From assembly GCF_024763615.1 (NCBI RefSeq), contig NC_077224.1:36404712-36468711 (forward strand): a DNA stretch of 64,000 nucleotides, given 5' to 3'. This DNA is from Phlebotomus papatasi. Taxonomy: Eukaryota > Arthropoda > Insecta > Diptera > Psychodidae. Below, piece by piece: positions 35,984-46,600 of the stretch. Under the pieces are notes generated by a model that ran no database searches, was not told the DNA's origin, and saw only the letters and a list, made by a program, of their open reading frames with translations. Position numbers and translations under genes: made by a program. The first letter of the stretch is position 1. Every line of letters starts with the position of its first letter.

Positions 35984-38900
35984 GTAATGAAATCACGCAA
36001 ACTCTTAAGCTTTGGGAAAAAAACTATCAATGTGATTGTCTTTATCTTCCTCTTTGCAGACAAGCACGCTTTGTGTTTGCAGGAATACCAGGAAGTGCTC
36101 CAAAGGTACTGACAATGAACGAAGTGATGGATTGCATGAAGAACATTCAGAATATGACGTTAGCACATGAAATTGCCATCAATCCAGAGTTCAAATTGGA
36201 GCCATTTGAGCCTCCGCAGAACAGCCTGGAACGTCGTGTTAAGGATATGGTGCATAAGGCTTTCTGGAATCTTCTGCGAGAGCAATTGTCAAGTGATCCT
36301 CCCTGCTATGATCATGCTATTCAGCTCTTGACAGACATCAAGGACTATTTTGATCACATTTTCATTCACAACAACAAGCGCATCCTACAGCGAATTGCCG
36401 AGGTGCTGGACGCCAATTTGATTAGGCAGCAGGCTGAGCAGGGTGTTCTGGATTTTAGGGCTTATGCCAATTTTGTGATTGACATCATGGCAAAGTCTTG
36501 TGCACCTGTTCGAGATGAACAGATTGCCAAGTTGAGGGAAATTGAGGATGTGGTGGAAGTATTCCGGGGCATAATGGAAGCTCTGACAGTGATGCGTTTG
36601 GATGTGGCTAATTGCTTCCTGGAGTCAGCTCGTGCCGAGGTCATTGCCAACAGTGTGGAATATGAGAAGCACAAATTCAAGGAATATCTCAAACACTACA
36701 CTGGTAAGTGTGACACTTTCACAAAGGATTTTTTTCTCACATTTCACTTTTATGCACTTTTCCGCTTTGTTTTTTTTTTCTCTTCTTCTTCTTTTTCAAA
36801 GAAAAATTGCTCTGTCGATTTTCTCTTTTAATTATACTCCCAATTGAGATGTTTGTGTTACGCATTGATTATTTTCTAATTGTGAGAAGTGTTCGAGGGG
36901 AAAATGCACATTTTCTTTTTAAATTGATGATTTGTCTATGCTTCGGCTTACTCAATTCATAAATCAATGTTTAAAAATGTTCGTGGATGCAAAAAGATTT
37001 TAGAACACTTAAAAAAAATAATCCCGATAAGTGAAAAGTAATTTGTAAAACAATGTTTTTTTTCTTCTTCAAAATGGAGCATTTTGACGTGACTTACGTC
37101 CATATTGAAACAAATTCCCTAGGAAACTCTTCAATATGGACATAAATTTCTCTAGTGTGTAGAGGCTATAAGATCTCTACGTATTTATAAAAATTTTACG
37201 TCAAATTGGATCCATTTGAAGTGAATTCTAATTGCACAATAATCCACTTTGACGACAATTTCTAACAAATTGTAGAGCATATTATGGCTTCTGCACACTA
37301 GTCTGGAAAAAGTTTTGTCAAAATAACAAGAAAAGTTTGTCAAAAGAATGTTTTTTTGGGAGAATTTTACGAACTTTATTTCAATGTTAATTGTACAGTA
37401 GAGTCTCGCTATAGTCCATATTTGGTTTCAAATTTGACACTTGGGTCGCACTATAGTCCATGGAGTCCATGTAATTTTTTAAAATTATCAACGATTTTTA
37501 GTATTGAAATTGCTCGACGGCTTCCACTTTCTTTGCGATTTTGGTACTTGTCTTTGCTCTCTTCATTGTGGATCACAATTATCACAACTACTTAATAAAG
37601 TTTGCCAAAAATATTAAAATAAATATGCATGTCGCATACTAAAAAACATAACCTAACTTAAAATCAGTGTTTTGAAATCAACGGTCGATAAATTGTGGAC
37701 TATAGAGCGATGGCCTATAGCGAGACTCTACTGTATTTATGTACAGAGAAATCGTCAATCAAAGCAAGTGACGACTGTCAAATCATCCAGTTTTTCTATG
37801 TGGAGATAGGAAAAATTCCTGCCTCCACCCAGAATCGAACTGGAGACCTCTCGTTAACTAGACGAGTGCTCTACCAACTGAGCTATTAGAGGCCACATGC
37901 TTTGTTCATAAATGTTTTTTTTTTCATAAAAATTGGAAGAAAAAGTTTTGTCAAATTGGTAAACAACATCCTTTTGACAAAATTTCAACAAATTTCAATT
38001 GTCTATACTTAACAGATTTTTTTTTCATATTATGTTTATTAGAAATATCTTTTTAAAATATACCTCGTTAAAATTTTGTCAAAAGGATGTTGGTTACTAA
38101 TTTGACGAAACATTTTCTTACGTTTTATATGGAAAAATATCCTTTTGACAAACTTTCAACAAAATACAGTCGTTCGCTGAGTTGACAAGAACAATACTAA
38201 AGAAATTTATGTCCATATTGAAGGAAATTGCCTACATTTGTATTGGAAAAACTATTAAATATGGACATAGATTTCTCTGGTGTGTAGAGGCCATTAAGAA
38301 TTCTATATATTGAGACAACTTCTCGTTAAAATCGACAAAATGAAATAATTTGGTGATTTATTTTAAGCTCTCTACACATTGTAAGGAATTTACGTCAAAA
38401 TGATTCTTTTTGACATAAATCACATATATCATCACATTAAAATACTCAATTTCAACAAAATTTGCTATATTTGCTTCAAAGTGCTCTTTTTTGACGAAAA
38501 TTTACCACCATAGGCAGAAGGCATTATTTAGAATTGAAAGAAATCATGAAAATTTACGGAAAATTTTATGTCAAAACCACAATCGTTAAATTGACGTTAC
38601 GCATGATATTTGTCAAGTTTACGTTTTGTAAATTGAAGTGTTTTGATTTTTAACAACGAAGAAACTCATTCAAAATAAGATGAAAACCAAAAAATGAGCC
38701 TTTGGAATTTAGGCATTTCGAATGGGTTTTACTACATATCGTAAAACAAGGTAACATTTTTTGGGTTTTGTCACTAAAAAATTCATGCTAAAAGTAACTC
38801 TTTTGCCAGCTTTTTATTGTGATTTGATACATTTTCCCCACCTTGTTCGAAAATTTAGTATGAAAATTCGAAATTGAATTTGAATTCTTCGAATTTCAAC

Positions 38901-40290
38901 GACTTTTTTGCAAATAGTTCCATTTACCTTTTATCCAAGACACTATTGGAGAATCAAAATCTACTTCTGTTTGGGCTCATTGTGGTTGAAGCACTTCCTG
39001 TTCGAATTTCCAAGTGTCTCGACTGTTAGTTACTCATTTTATTGGGAAGCAAATTTTCCCAGAACCCCATGCGAAAATTTAGTTGGAAAACTCGAAATTG
39101 AGTTTGATTCTATCGAGGATTTCCGAAATATTGTACCAATAGAAATCCATTATTGCTTCATTCACAGCTGGAGTTTATAGTATTCGTTGATCGGTTTCGA
39201 AAGCCATGAGGAAGATACATTTTTATTTCTCGTTTCGTCCACACGCGATAGTCGAAGACCGTCCTGTTCAAATATCGAAATGTCTGAGCAATCAGTATCA
39301 TAATCACTGAGAACAACTTCTTATTAGAATAATATTTCATAAATTTCCCTGTCTTGTGAAAAATTAATTTGAAATTTCGAACTGAGTTTGAATTCCTTGA
39401 ACACCAACGTCTTTTTGTGCCAATAGAATTCCATTTAACTTTTATCCAAGACACTTTTGGTGAATTAAATTCCGGCTGTGAATGGGACGAATGTCTTCTT
39501 TGGCTTTTAAAATTGATCTTCGAAGTTTATAAACTTCGGCTGTGCACTTTTACTTTACAATTTTCTTTAAGAAGTTAATGTTTTCCAAGAAGATGATGCA
39601 TTTTATGCTATTTCAGCTGGATTCCCGGCTACTGAGAGTTGGCTGAAGAGGCACTTTGCTGCCGCTGCACCATCTGATGGTGAGACAGTAACATCTCCAG
39701 TGAAAAGTACAGTTATGAACGCGTATTTAGAGCTAACTGACTGGAACATTGAGAATGAATTTCCAGAAATGCTAGCAATGGACAAGGATCGCATAGAGAC
39801 ATTGCAGAAACGCATAAATCGACTAAATGCTTGCACAACGGTTTTAGCTCTGGCCTCAGGAGTTCCATTATTTGCCCAGAATCCCAATATGAAGAGTGCA
39901 TTTGCGCGGGAAGTGGAGATTCTGCTGCAGGAGGTGCAGAATGAAGCTCATCTGAATGATTTAATGGAGAATGTTTGGGTGCACATGAAGGGGGTGATTG
40001 AGAAGCAGCAAAAGGTTCAATTTGACAAAGACAATGAAGATGCTCTCAAAAATCAAATTCTCCAGGCAGCCAAGAAGGATTCTCTTGTGCGTAAATTGAT
40101 CTGGAAGCGACTGACAACGTACTTGAGGATGTGTCTGTACAGTAAAAGCCTCCCACCAACCCCACCGGGCTTCGAAGAGTTCGCAACAGAACTGGAAGCC
40201 ATCAGTAATTCCTTTAAATCTCTCATAGCATACAACTACGCCGTTTACGGGGAGTTCTACCAGGAGATGATAGCAAAATTCACTGTATAA
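35877..40290 (+). CDS. TCP11L1: T-complex protein 11-like 1 (three coding exons)
   Basis: A predicted 474-residue protein is joined from 35877-35983, 36060-36703 and 39617-40290. The Ser-rich N-terminus (MDSSGSDGNCSDNFSTSPGA) is disordered. From about residue 37 (QARFVFAGIPGSAPKVLTMN) to the C-terminus it follows the TCP11 domain, including LAHEIAINPEFKLEP, a mostly helical body and the C-terminal ALASGVPLFAQNPNMKS stretch. Human TCP11L1 is about 509 aa. The family's molecular role is poorly known, so none is assigned. Joins: AA|GTAATG with TTTGCAG|ACAAG (76-nt intron) restores DKQARF; ACTG|GTAAGT with TTTCAG|CTGGA gives YTAGFPATES. An ATG at 35896 in another frame is not used. TTTATCTAAAG before the ATG looks like a 5' UTR acceptor. 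Confidence 0.9.
36060..36703 (+). CDS. TCP11L1: TCP11L1, coding exon 2
   Basis: 644 nt carrying most of the TCP11 domain, ending EYLKHYT. The donor is ACTG|GTAAGT. Confidence 0.9.
37394..37735. mobile_element. ACAGTAGAGTCTCGCTATAG element, complete
   Basis: 342 bp including the TA flanks. The ends TACAGTAGAGTCTCGCTAT and GCGAGACTCTACTGTA are inverted repeats, and the next 15 bases also pair (AGTCCATA / ATGGCCTATA). Confidence 0.8.
37820..37893 (-). tRNA. tRNA-like gene, loop would read AGT (Thr)
   Basis: The 74 nt fold as acceptor GCCTCTA/TGGAGGC (one G-T pair), D arm GCTC-AGTTGGTA-GAGC, anticodon stem CTCGT/ACGAG with loop CTAGTTA, and T arm TCCAG-TTCGATT-CTGGG. Discriminator A and a TTTTT Pol III stop (37815-37811) follow. 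Oddities: three bases instead of two between acceptor and D stems, and a U at position 37. These suggest a pseudogene or a SINE head rather than a working tRNA-Thr, although all stems are intact. Confidence 0.5.
39617..40290 (+). CDS. TCP11L1: TCP11L1, coding exon 3 (last)
   Basis: 674 nt from acceptor TTTCAG|CTGGA to the TAA at 40288-40290. It carries the C-terminal half of the TCP11 domain. A poly(A) signal AATAAA follows at 40336-40341. Confidence 0.9.
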
Positions 40291-40335
40291 CTTCTTTAGA
40301 TGACTTCTATCAATGGCGCCTTTTGCGCCAAGTGA

Positions 40336-40361
40336 AATAAAATGTGTATTTGTGTTTTATT
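40336..40361. terminator. Crossed poly(A) signals of TCP11L1 and RTEL1
   Basis: AATAAA on the plus strand (40336-40341) serves TCP11L1. AATAAA on the minus strand (40361-40356) would serve RTEL1. Each lies on the far side of the other, so the two 3' UTRs should overlap by tens of bases. Confidence 0.5.
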
Positions 40362-40419
40362 TTCTCGTGTGAATTTATGTATTAAAAATATACCAATAAA
40401 TTTAATGGAAATTATTCTT

Positions 40420-40626
40420 CTACAAACGACTCAGTAAATTCTCAAAGGTATCCCTGTGAGGCTGTTTTGTGAAGCGCTTCATGCCACGCAAAATGTAGTG
40501 ATTTCTGGGTGTTCCAAAGAGGGAATGGAGGGTCGCATAGAATTTTTCTACATTACCTTGCAGATTGTAGTCATTCACACAAAGCACGAACTTTTTGTAG
40601 TCTGGAGTGCTGAGTTTGGTCTTAAT
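40420..40626 (-). CDS. RTEL1: RTEL1, coding exon 4 (last, remote)
   Basis: 207 nt from acceptor AATTTCAG|ATTAAG to the TAG at 40422-40420. It encodes 68 residues starting IKTKLSTPDYKKFVLCVNDY. The helical pattern and position match the C-terminal harmonin-N-like domain of RTEL1. Phase 0 on both sides and the lack of any other gene owner support it. Confidence 0.8.
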   Translation of the reverse strand: MKTKLSTPDYKKFVLCVNDYNLQGNVEKFYATLHSLFGTPRNHYILRGMKRFTKQPHRDTFENLLSRL

Positions 40627-43600
40627 CTGAAATTTAAAAATTCAACATCTTAGAACAAGGGCGTAGCAAAGGGGGGAGGGTGGTAAAAAAATGATATCAG
40701 CTAATAGTTAAAAAAGTAGGGGAGACTGGGGCAAAAAGTCACAAATCGAAAAATTCAATATCTTCCAAGGTAAAAAAGATAGCAGCTCAAATTTTTTTTT
40801 CTATAGATAGCCTCCATAGACCTTCTTCAATGTCGTTAGTTTCTTAGAATTCGAACAAGAAATTTAGAAAATAAAAAATATCGAAATTTTTAGCCCTATT
40901 TTTGAAATATTTTCCTTGCAGAAGATAACAATTATTACCTATACTTATTTTCCAAAATTGATGCACCGGTGAATATTTTCTAAATAATTTGGATTCTTTG
41001 AATACGAATCCGCTATCTATTTTAGAATTTCACAAAAGTTCTTTTCTCCACAAATCCTTTTATTAAAAATGGCCACTTGGGGTAAAAAGTAACAAAAGGT
41101 ATAGAGCAAAAAGTAACAAAAAAGCGAAGCAATTTCTGATGTCTCACGGAGAAAAGAAACGTCATTATCATGTCTCGCCGCTTGTTGTTTGCATTGGTCA
41201 AACGATTTGCAGTCTTTTGTGTGTTTTTTTTTCTAAAATAGCTTGAAAAGCGCTTTTCTCATTTTCTCACTTTTCTCGCAGAGAAAACGGTGTTTTACAA
41301 AGCTGTAGGGTAAATTAAGCTAATTCAAAACCTGCTCCAATTGGAAATTTGTCGCTATTCCAAATGGAAACATCACTGTTTTCATGATAAATACAGTACT
41401 AAATTATTATATTTATATATTTTCTATACCACAGTTTCATTATTTAGTTAATTTCGCTTCAAATAAAGCGAAAATCCATTCATATTCACAAATTTTAATT
41501 TGTTAATTTCGGAGAAAAATTAAAAGTGTATCTATTCACCATTGAATTTTTCATCGATCGACCATGTTTTCCAAAGAAAAACACAATAAATTGACTGTTG
41601 TTTATTCGTTTTGTTTAACATTTATGTCATATTTCTGGATAATTTTAGTTAAATTAAGTGGTAATCTTTATTGTTAACGGTACGTGAAGTTTTCAAATGC
41701 AATAATTACCTATTTAGTGAACAAAAAAGATATTTCTGAAGTGTCTGCAAATGCTTCAATAGGAAACACCGGAAATATGATTTTTTGGAGAGATTTTCTT
41801 ATTGTTTTAGACGAGAAAGGAAAAAAGACCAGGAATAAGAACAAATCCTGCACTCAGTAGCAACTCAACAGGGTTTTGGAAGCCTATAGTCGCGGTTTCA
41901 CTTACACTCTTTGTCTCCAATTAGAAAAATTCCCTTGTCTCCATTTGGATTAATATGTTTTCAATAGCAGCATTTTACGCTCGCGTATTTTTCTTGTATT
42001 TAAGAAGTTTTCAAATTGTATCTAAAGAATTTTCACGAAACAGTTGCATTCTAGAAGAGTCAAGGAGCAAATTTATGTAATTTTCTTCAGAAATAATATG
42101 AATTTAATGAGTTGAATCTTCTGTCAAAGTTAAGGCGTCTGGAAATGGTTTTGAATTAGGACATTTACCCTAGATGAATAAATTTTCTATGAAAATATGT
42201 TCTCTTGGTATTTTTTCAAATTTACGGAAGCCCGTAGTGAAGCGAATCAAAATATGATAATAACCAATGCCTGGTACTATTTGCCCCAGCATTTTTAAGA
42301 ATAGTCACAAAATTACCTTTTACAAATTGGCTCGATAAATGTATTTCCTTACAAAATAGAGGAAAATTACTTTCACAAAGTTGCAGAGCGGTAAATTTTC
42401 TATAAAACTGCGCTAATTAGAAATTTTTGAAGCGATCGAGTAGCTTGTAATAAAATAAAATATCCGTTTTGTGACTTTTTGCCCCAGTCTCCCTTATATT
42501 TTTGAAGGATTGTATTATACCATAAAGAAAAGTTTTTCAAACACAAAAAAACAAGAGTTTTCTCGTAGAATCACAAAAAAAATTTAGATCTAAAGGGAAC
42601 TGGGGCATCACCGAATATGGGGTAGCACCGAACACTGCGATCTTTCAATTAGATATTATACTTTAGAGAACGATACCTGCTTGTTCGCTGAAGAAATAAT
42701 CGTCTAAATTCAAGTACTTTAGACACAAAAATCAGTGTTCGGTGCTACCCCATGAACAGTGGTACCCCAAGTTTCCTTAATCCCTATGAATTTAAGCTTA
42801 TTGAAAATGGAATTAAATAAATCCTTTACTAGAAAAAAATCCCTTAGGAACTGTTCTTTGAGGGAATTCTGTTTTTTTGGTCTAGAGTGGAATCACCACT
42901 TTTCGCCTGTGCCCCACTTTTCGTCACTTATATTGAAATCGCTATTTTTCGCGATTTGTGAAATAAATGAGCCGCAAAGTTCTTTGTATTTTTACTGCTG
43001 CTACGTATAGAGTCGAAACATATTAATTATTCGTTTTGAATTTACGATTTTAAGCATTTTTAAGAGCAATATTTTAAGCAAGTGCATCAAATCCAATATT
43101 TCTTACCAAATATACTAAATGTCATCAAATTTTCGTCAAGCAAAATATACCTTTTTGAATAAAACATTTGTCTATTGAATATTTAATTACACTTGTGGAA
43201 TACATAAAATTTGTATTTAGTTAATTAATATTTCATTTTACATTATTTTTATATAACAATGAGGCATGGCGAAAAGTGGTAATATTGTGCAGTTGATGTT
43301 ACCACCTGTCGCCATGTCTTTTTAATAGGCGACGCTAACTTCACTTCGTTGATTCTCAGTTGTCAAATCTGCATTGTTTACTTTTTACAATAGACCTATA
43401 ATTTGATTTCTCAAATAAAAGTGAAGAAAAATCATTTAAAGTGGGTAATAATAAGCTGTTCATGAGGAAAAAGAAATGCTGAATGCATTCTTTTTATAAC
43501 ATTGCCTAAAATTTTCGAGTTTGGATGTTTCCAAGAGGGTGGCGAGAAGTGGTTACAAAACTGGCGAAAAGTGGTAAAAAGTGGCGACGAAGTAGTTATT

Positions 43601-46600
43601 TTTGCATTGTTAATAAAAATCAGTCTTTTAAGTAGTTCAGCGCTAAATTGTAAATAGAACTATTATTTTTACGTATCTAGAGCTAATACATCTAAGTAAC
43701 TTTATGTTTAATTTGAGTTATCTTGTAATAAGGGTTCAAAAGTTGTAATAAAATAAATCCCTCTTTTTCCTAAACATGGCGATAAGTGGTTACTCCACCC
43801 TATATCTGTAACGAGTTTGACGGATTTCGGCAAAGATACAAAAACGTTCTCTGGTCTAACATATTTGAACCCCATTCATAAATTGCTCACAAAGTCAGCG
43901 AGCTATTTAAAGATATCCCTTTGCAATAATTTGATTAAAATATGAGAGATCCTGAAGGCCACAACGAAAGCTTAAGCAAAGAAATTTGTGATTGATCTCT
44001 GAAAGAATGAACACCCCAGATGCATCTGGAAGGAAGTTATCTCTCTGTTACATCCTAAATATTTTAACATCAATTCTTCTATCGTATTCTAAGAAACGTG
44101 TTTCTAGAAGAACAGGAGGTAAAATAAGATCAAATCTTTGTTCTCAGGGTCAACTTATGAAGGGTCCGAAAGGATTCGGTTGGACTACCTTTGAAACATT
44201 TCCAAAAATAAACGAAATTGCCAGGGCCAATTTTGAGAAAAGTTAAAAAAAAACTTATTTTTGACGTATTTTAGGACGATAGGGAAAAACAAAGAGATTA
44301 GATTCGAGATAATGTAATTTGAGGAGGGGTCATCGAAGACCGGAAGTTGATATCTCTTACCGTTTGAATTTTATATGGGTCAAAAGACTGAAAAAACGCG
44401 AAAAACAGTGTTTTCAATATAGAGCTATTGCCGTAACTTTCCTGATCCATCACCGATTGTGACCGATGCAGTCGGGTTCAGAATTAAAAGATATTTAGAA
44501 AATGTCTAAATTTGTCCAAATCCGTTGATAATTAGGCCCTCCAGAATGATTGATCGCGATTTTTCCGGTGATAAGTGTCTAAGGACGAAATGTTCAGCTG
44601 AACTACCTCCCAAACATTTCCAAAAATGCACAAAATCGCCAAGGCCAATTTTAAAATAAGTCGAAAATCATGTTTTTGGAGGGGATGGAAGGGGTGGAGG
44701 GTGATTTGGATAAGTTGGTTCGCATGTTGACTTGTGGGGGTCATCGAAGACCAGAAGTTGATATCTCTTATCGTTTGGTAGCCAGGATGATGAGAAATTA
44801 AAAAAAAAGTGGATTGTGAAAATTGCTCTCTCGTGGAGTTCGAGCAGTTAAAATATTTCGTAAAATTGTTCGTTAATGTTTGTGAATTCCCACTGAGAAC
44901 TTACGAATTACGAATGCTCGTAAATCGTATAAATCACTTAAAAATTAATAAAAGTTTTGTACTTTTTTCACAAAGAATGTTCATGGCATGATCACTTGAC
45001 ACGCATTTTTTCTTCTTTTACAAACATTTGTACGAACAGTTTTATTTGCCCTGCAAACTTTACACACAAATGACAAAATTTTACAAACACTATTGTGTGT
45101 GTTTACGAACAAATGCTTGTAAAAGAACAAAAAATGCTCGCTAAGTGATCATGTTACGAAAAATGTTTGTGAAAAAAAAAAACAAATTTTAACGAAGTTT
45201 TAAGTGCACATTTCGTAAATCCTTAATGGGAATTCACAAAGATTTACGAATAATTTTATGAAATATTTTTACTGCTCCAATTTATACAAAGTTTCATAAG
45301 AAAATTCTATTTCCAGCTGAAGGACTTTTCTCATGAGTAACTTTTCTTATAAAGGAAATTGCGTTTAAGCTTGTGAATATTCTCCCAAATTTATTTTTTT
45401 TTAGACCAAAAGGACTTTACACTTTGTTTGTGACAACGGCATAAATCCTATTTTAATTCGATTATAATGATTATTGATACTTTGGATATCTAATAAATTT
45501 TTTTCTTGAGTTTCCCAGAGTTTTTTTTTTAAGGAAAAGACATTAGGGAAATTTTCACTTGCCCTTTAAAACTTTCTTTGGAGAGTTTTCTTTAAATTTT
45601 CAATTAAAAATTCTCCATAAACCCATTTCCATCTCAAATTGTTTGTAAATGAGTTTTTCTATGTGAATTTTGGCAGAAAATAAAAGTTATAAAATCTTGA
45701 TTAACCTGATGGATTTTAAAAGATGAAAAGCTTTCTAAAGACATCAAGAAGACTTTTTCTTGGATAAAATTCCGGGAACTTAATAAAAGAAATGTATGGA
45801 AAATATCGTGAAAAGGCTCAAATGTTCTGAAATAAAAAATGTTCTTAAAAAGCTATAAAATATTCTACAAAAATTTAATGCTAAACCAATTTTGATTATT
45901 TTAGGCAGATGTGGAAAGCTTGGGAAGCTCCTTAAAAGTCGACAATCTAAGACGACAAACTAAGACGACATTCTAGCTTTTTTGAGAAAAGTTGATTAAA
46001 GGCTTCCCCAAGCACTCCAAAGAAATTCATTTGAAGTTTTTAAGTTTTGTGTAGTGTTCTTTAAAAAAATGTGCTATAAATCCATTTTTTAAATTGAATA
46101 ATTTTGGGTTTTTTTTCTCATAAGATTCAGCAAAAGAATTTTCAATCAAGCCAGTAGGGTAAATGCCCTTATTCAAAACCATTTCCAGACGCTTTAACTT
46201 TAACAGAAGATTCAACACATTAAGTTCATATTTTTTCTGAAGAGAATTACATAAATTTGTTCCTTGACTCTTCTAGAATGTTACTGTTTAGTGAAAATTC
46301 TTTAGATATATATACAAGAAAAATACGCGAGTGTAAAATGCTTCCATTGGAAACATATTAATTCAAATAGAGACAAGGGAAAGTTTCTAATTGGAGACAA
46401 ACAGTGTAAGTGAAACGGTGACGAAAGGCTTCCAAAACCTTGTTGAGTTGCTCTTGAGTGCAGGATTTGTTCTTATTCCTGGTCTTTTCTCCTTTCCCAT
46501 CTGAAACAATAAGAAAATCTCTCCGAAAAATCATATTTCCGGGGTTTCCTATTGAAGCATTTGCAGACACTTCAGAAAAACCCTTTTGTTCACGAAATAA

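Larger units (their letters stand above)
36704..39616 (+). other. TCP11L1 intron 2 with repeats
   Basis: 2.9 kb. Contains a half-palindrome of the ATGTCCATATTGAA family (37090-37170), the MITE at 37394-37735, the tRNA-like gene (37820-37893), and another ATGTCCATATTGAA palindrome (38204-38300). An approximately 500-bp degenerate duplication (ATCCAAGACACT at 38935 and 39439) is also present. No coding exon. Confidence 0.55.
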
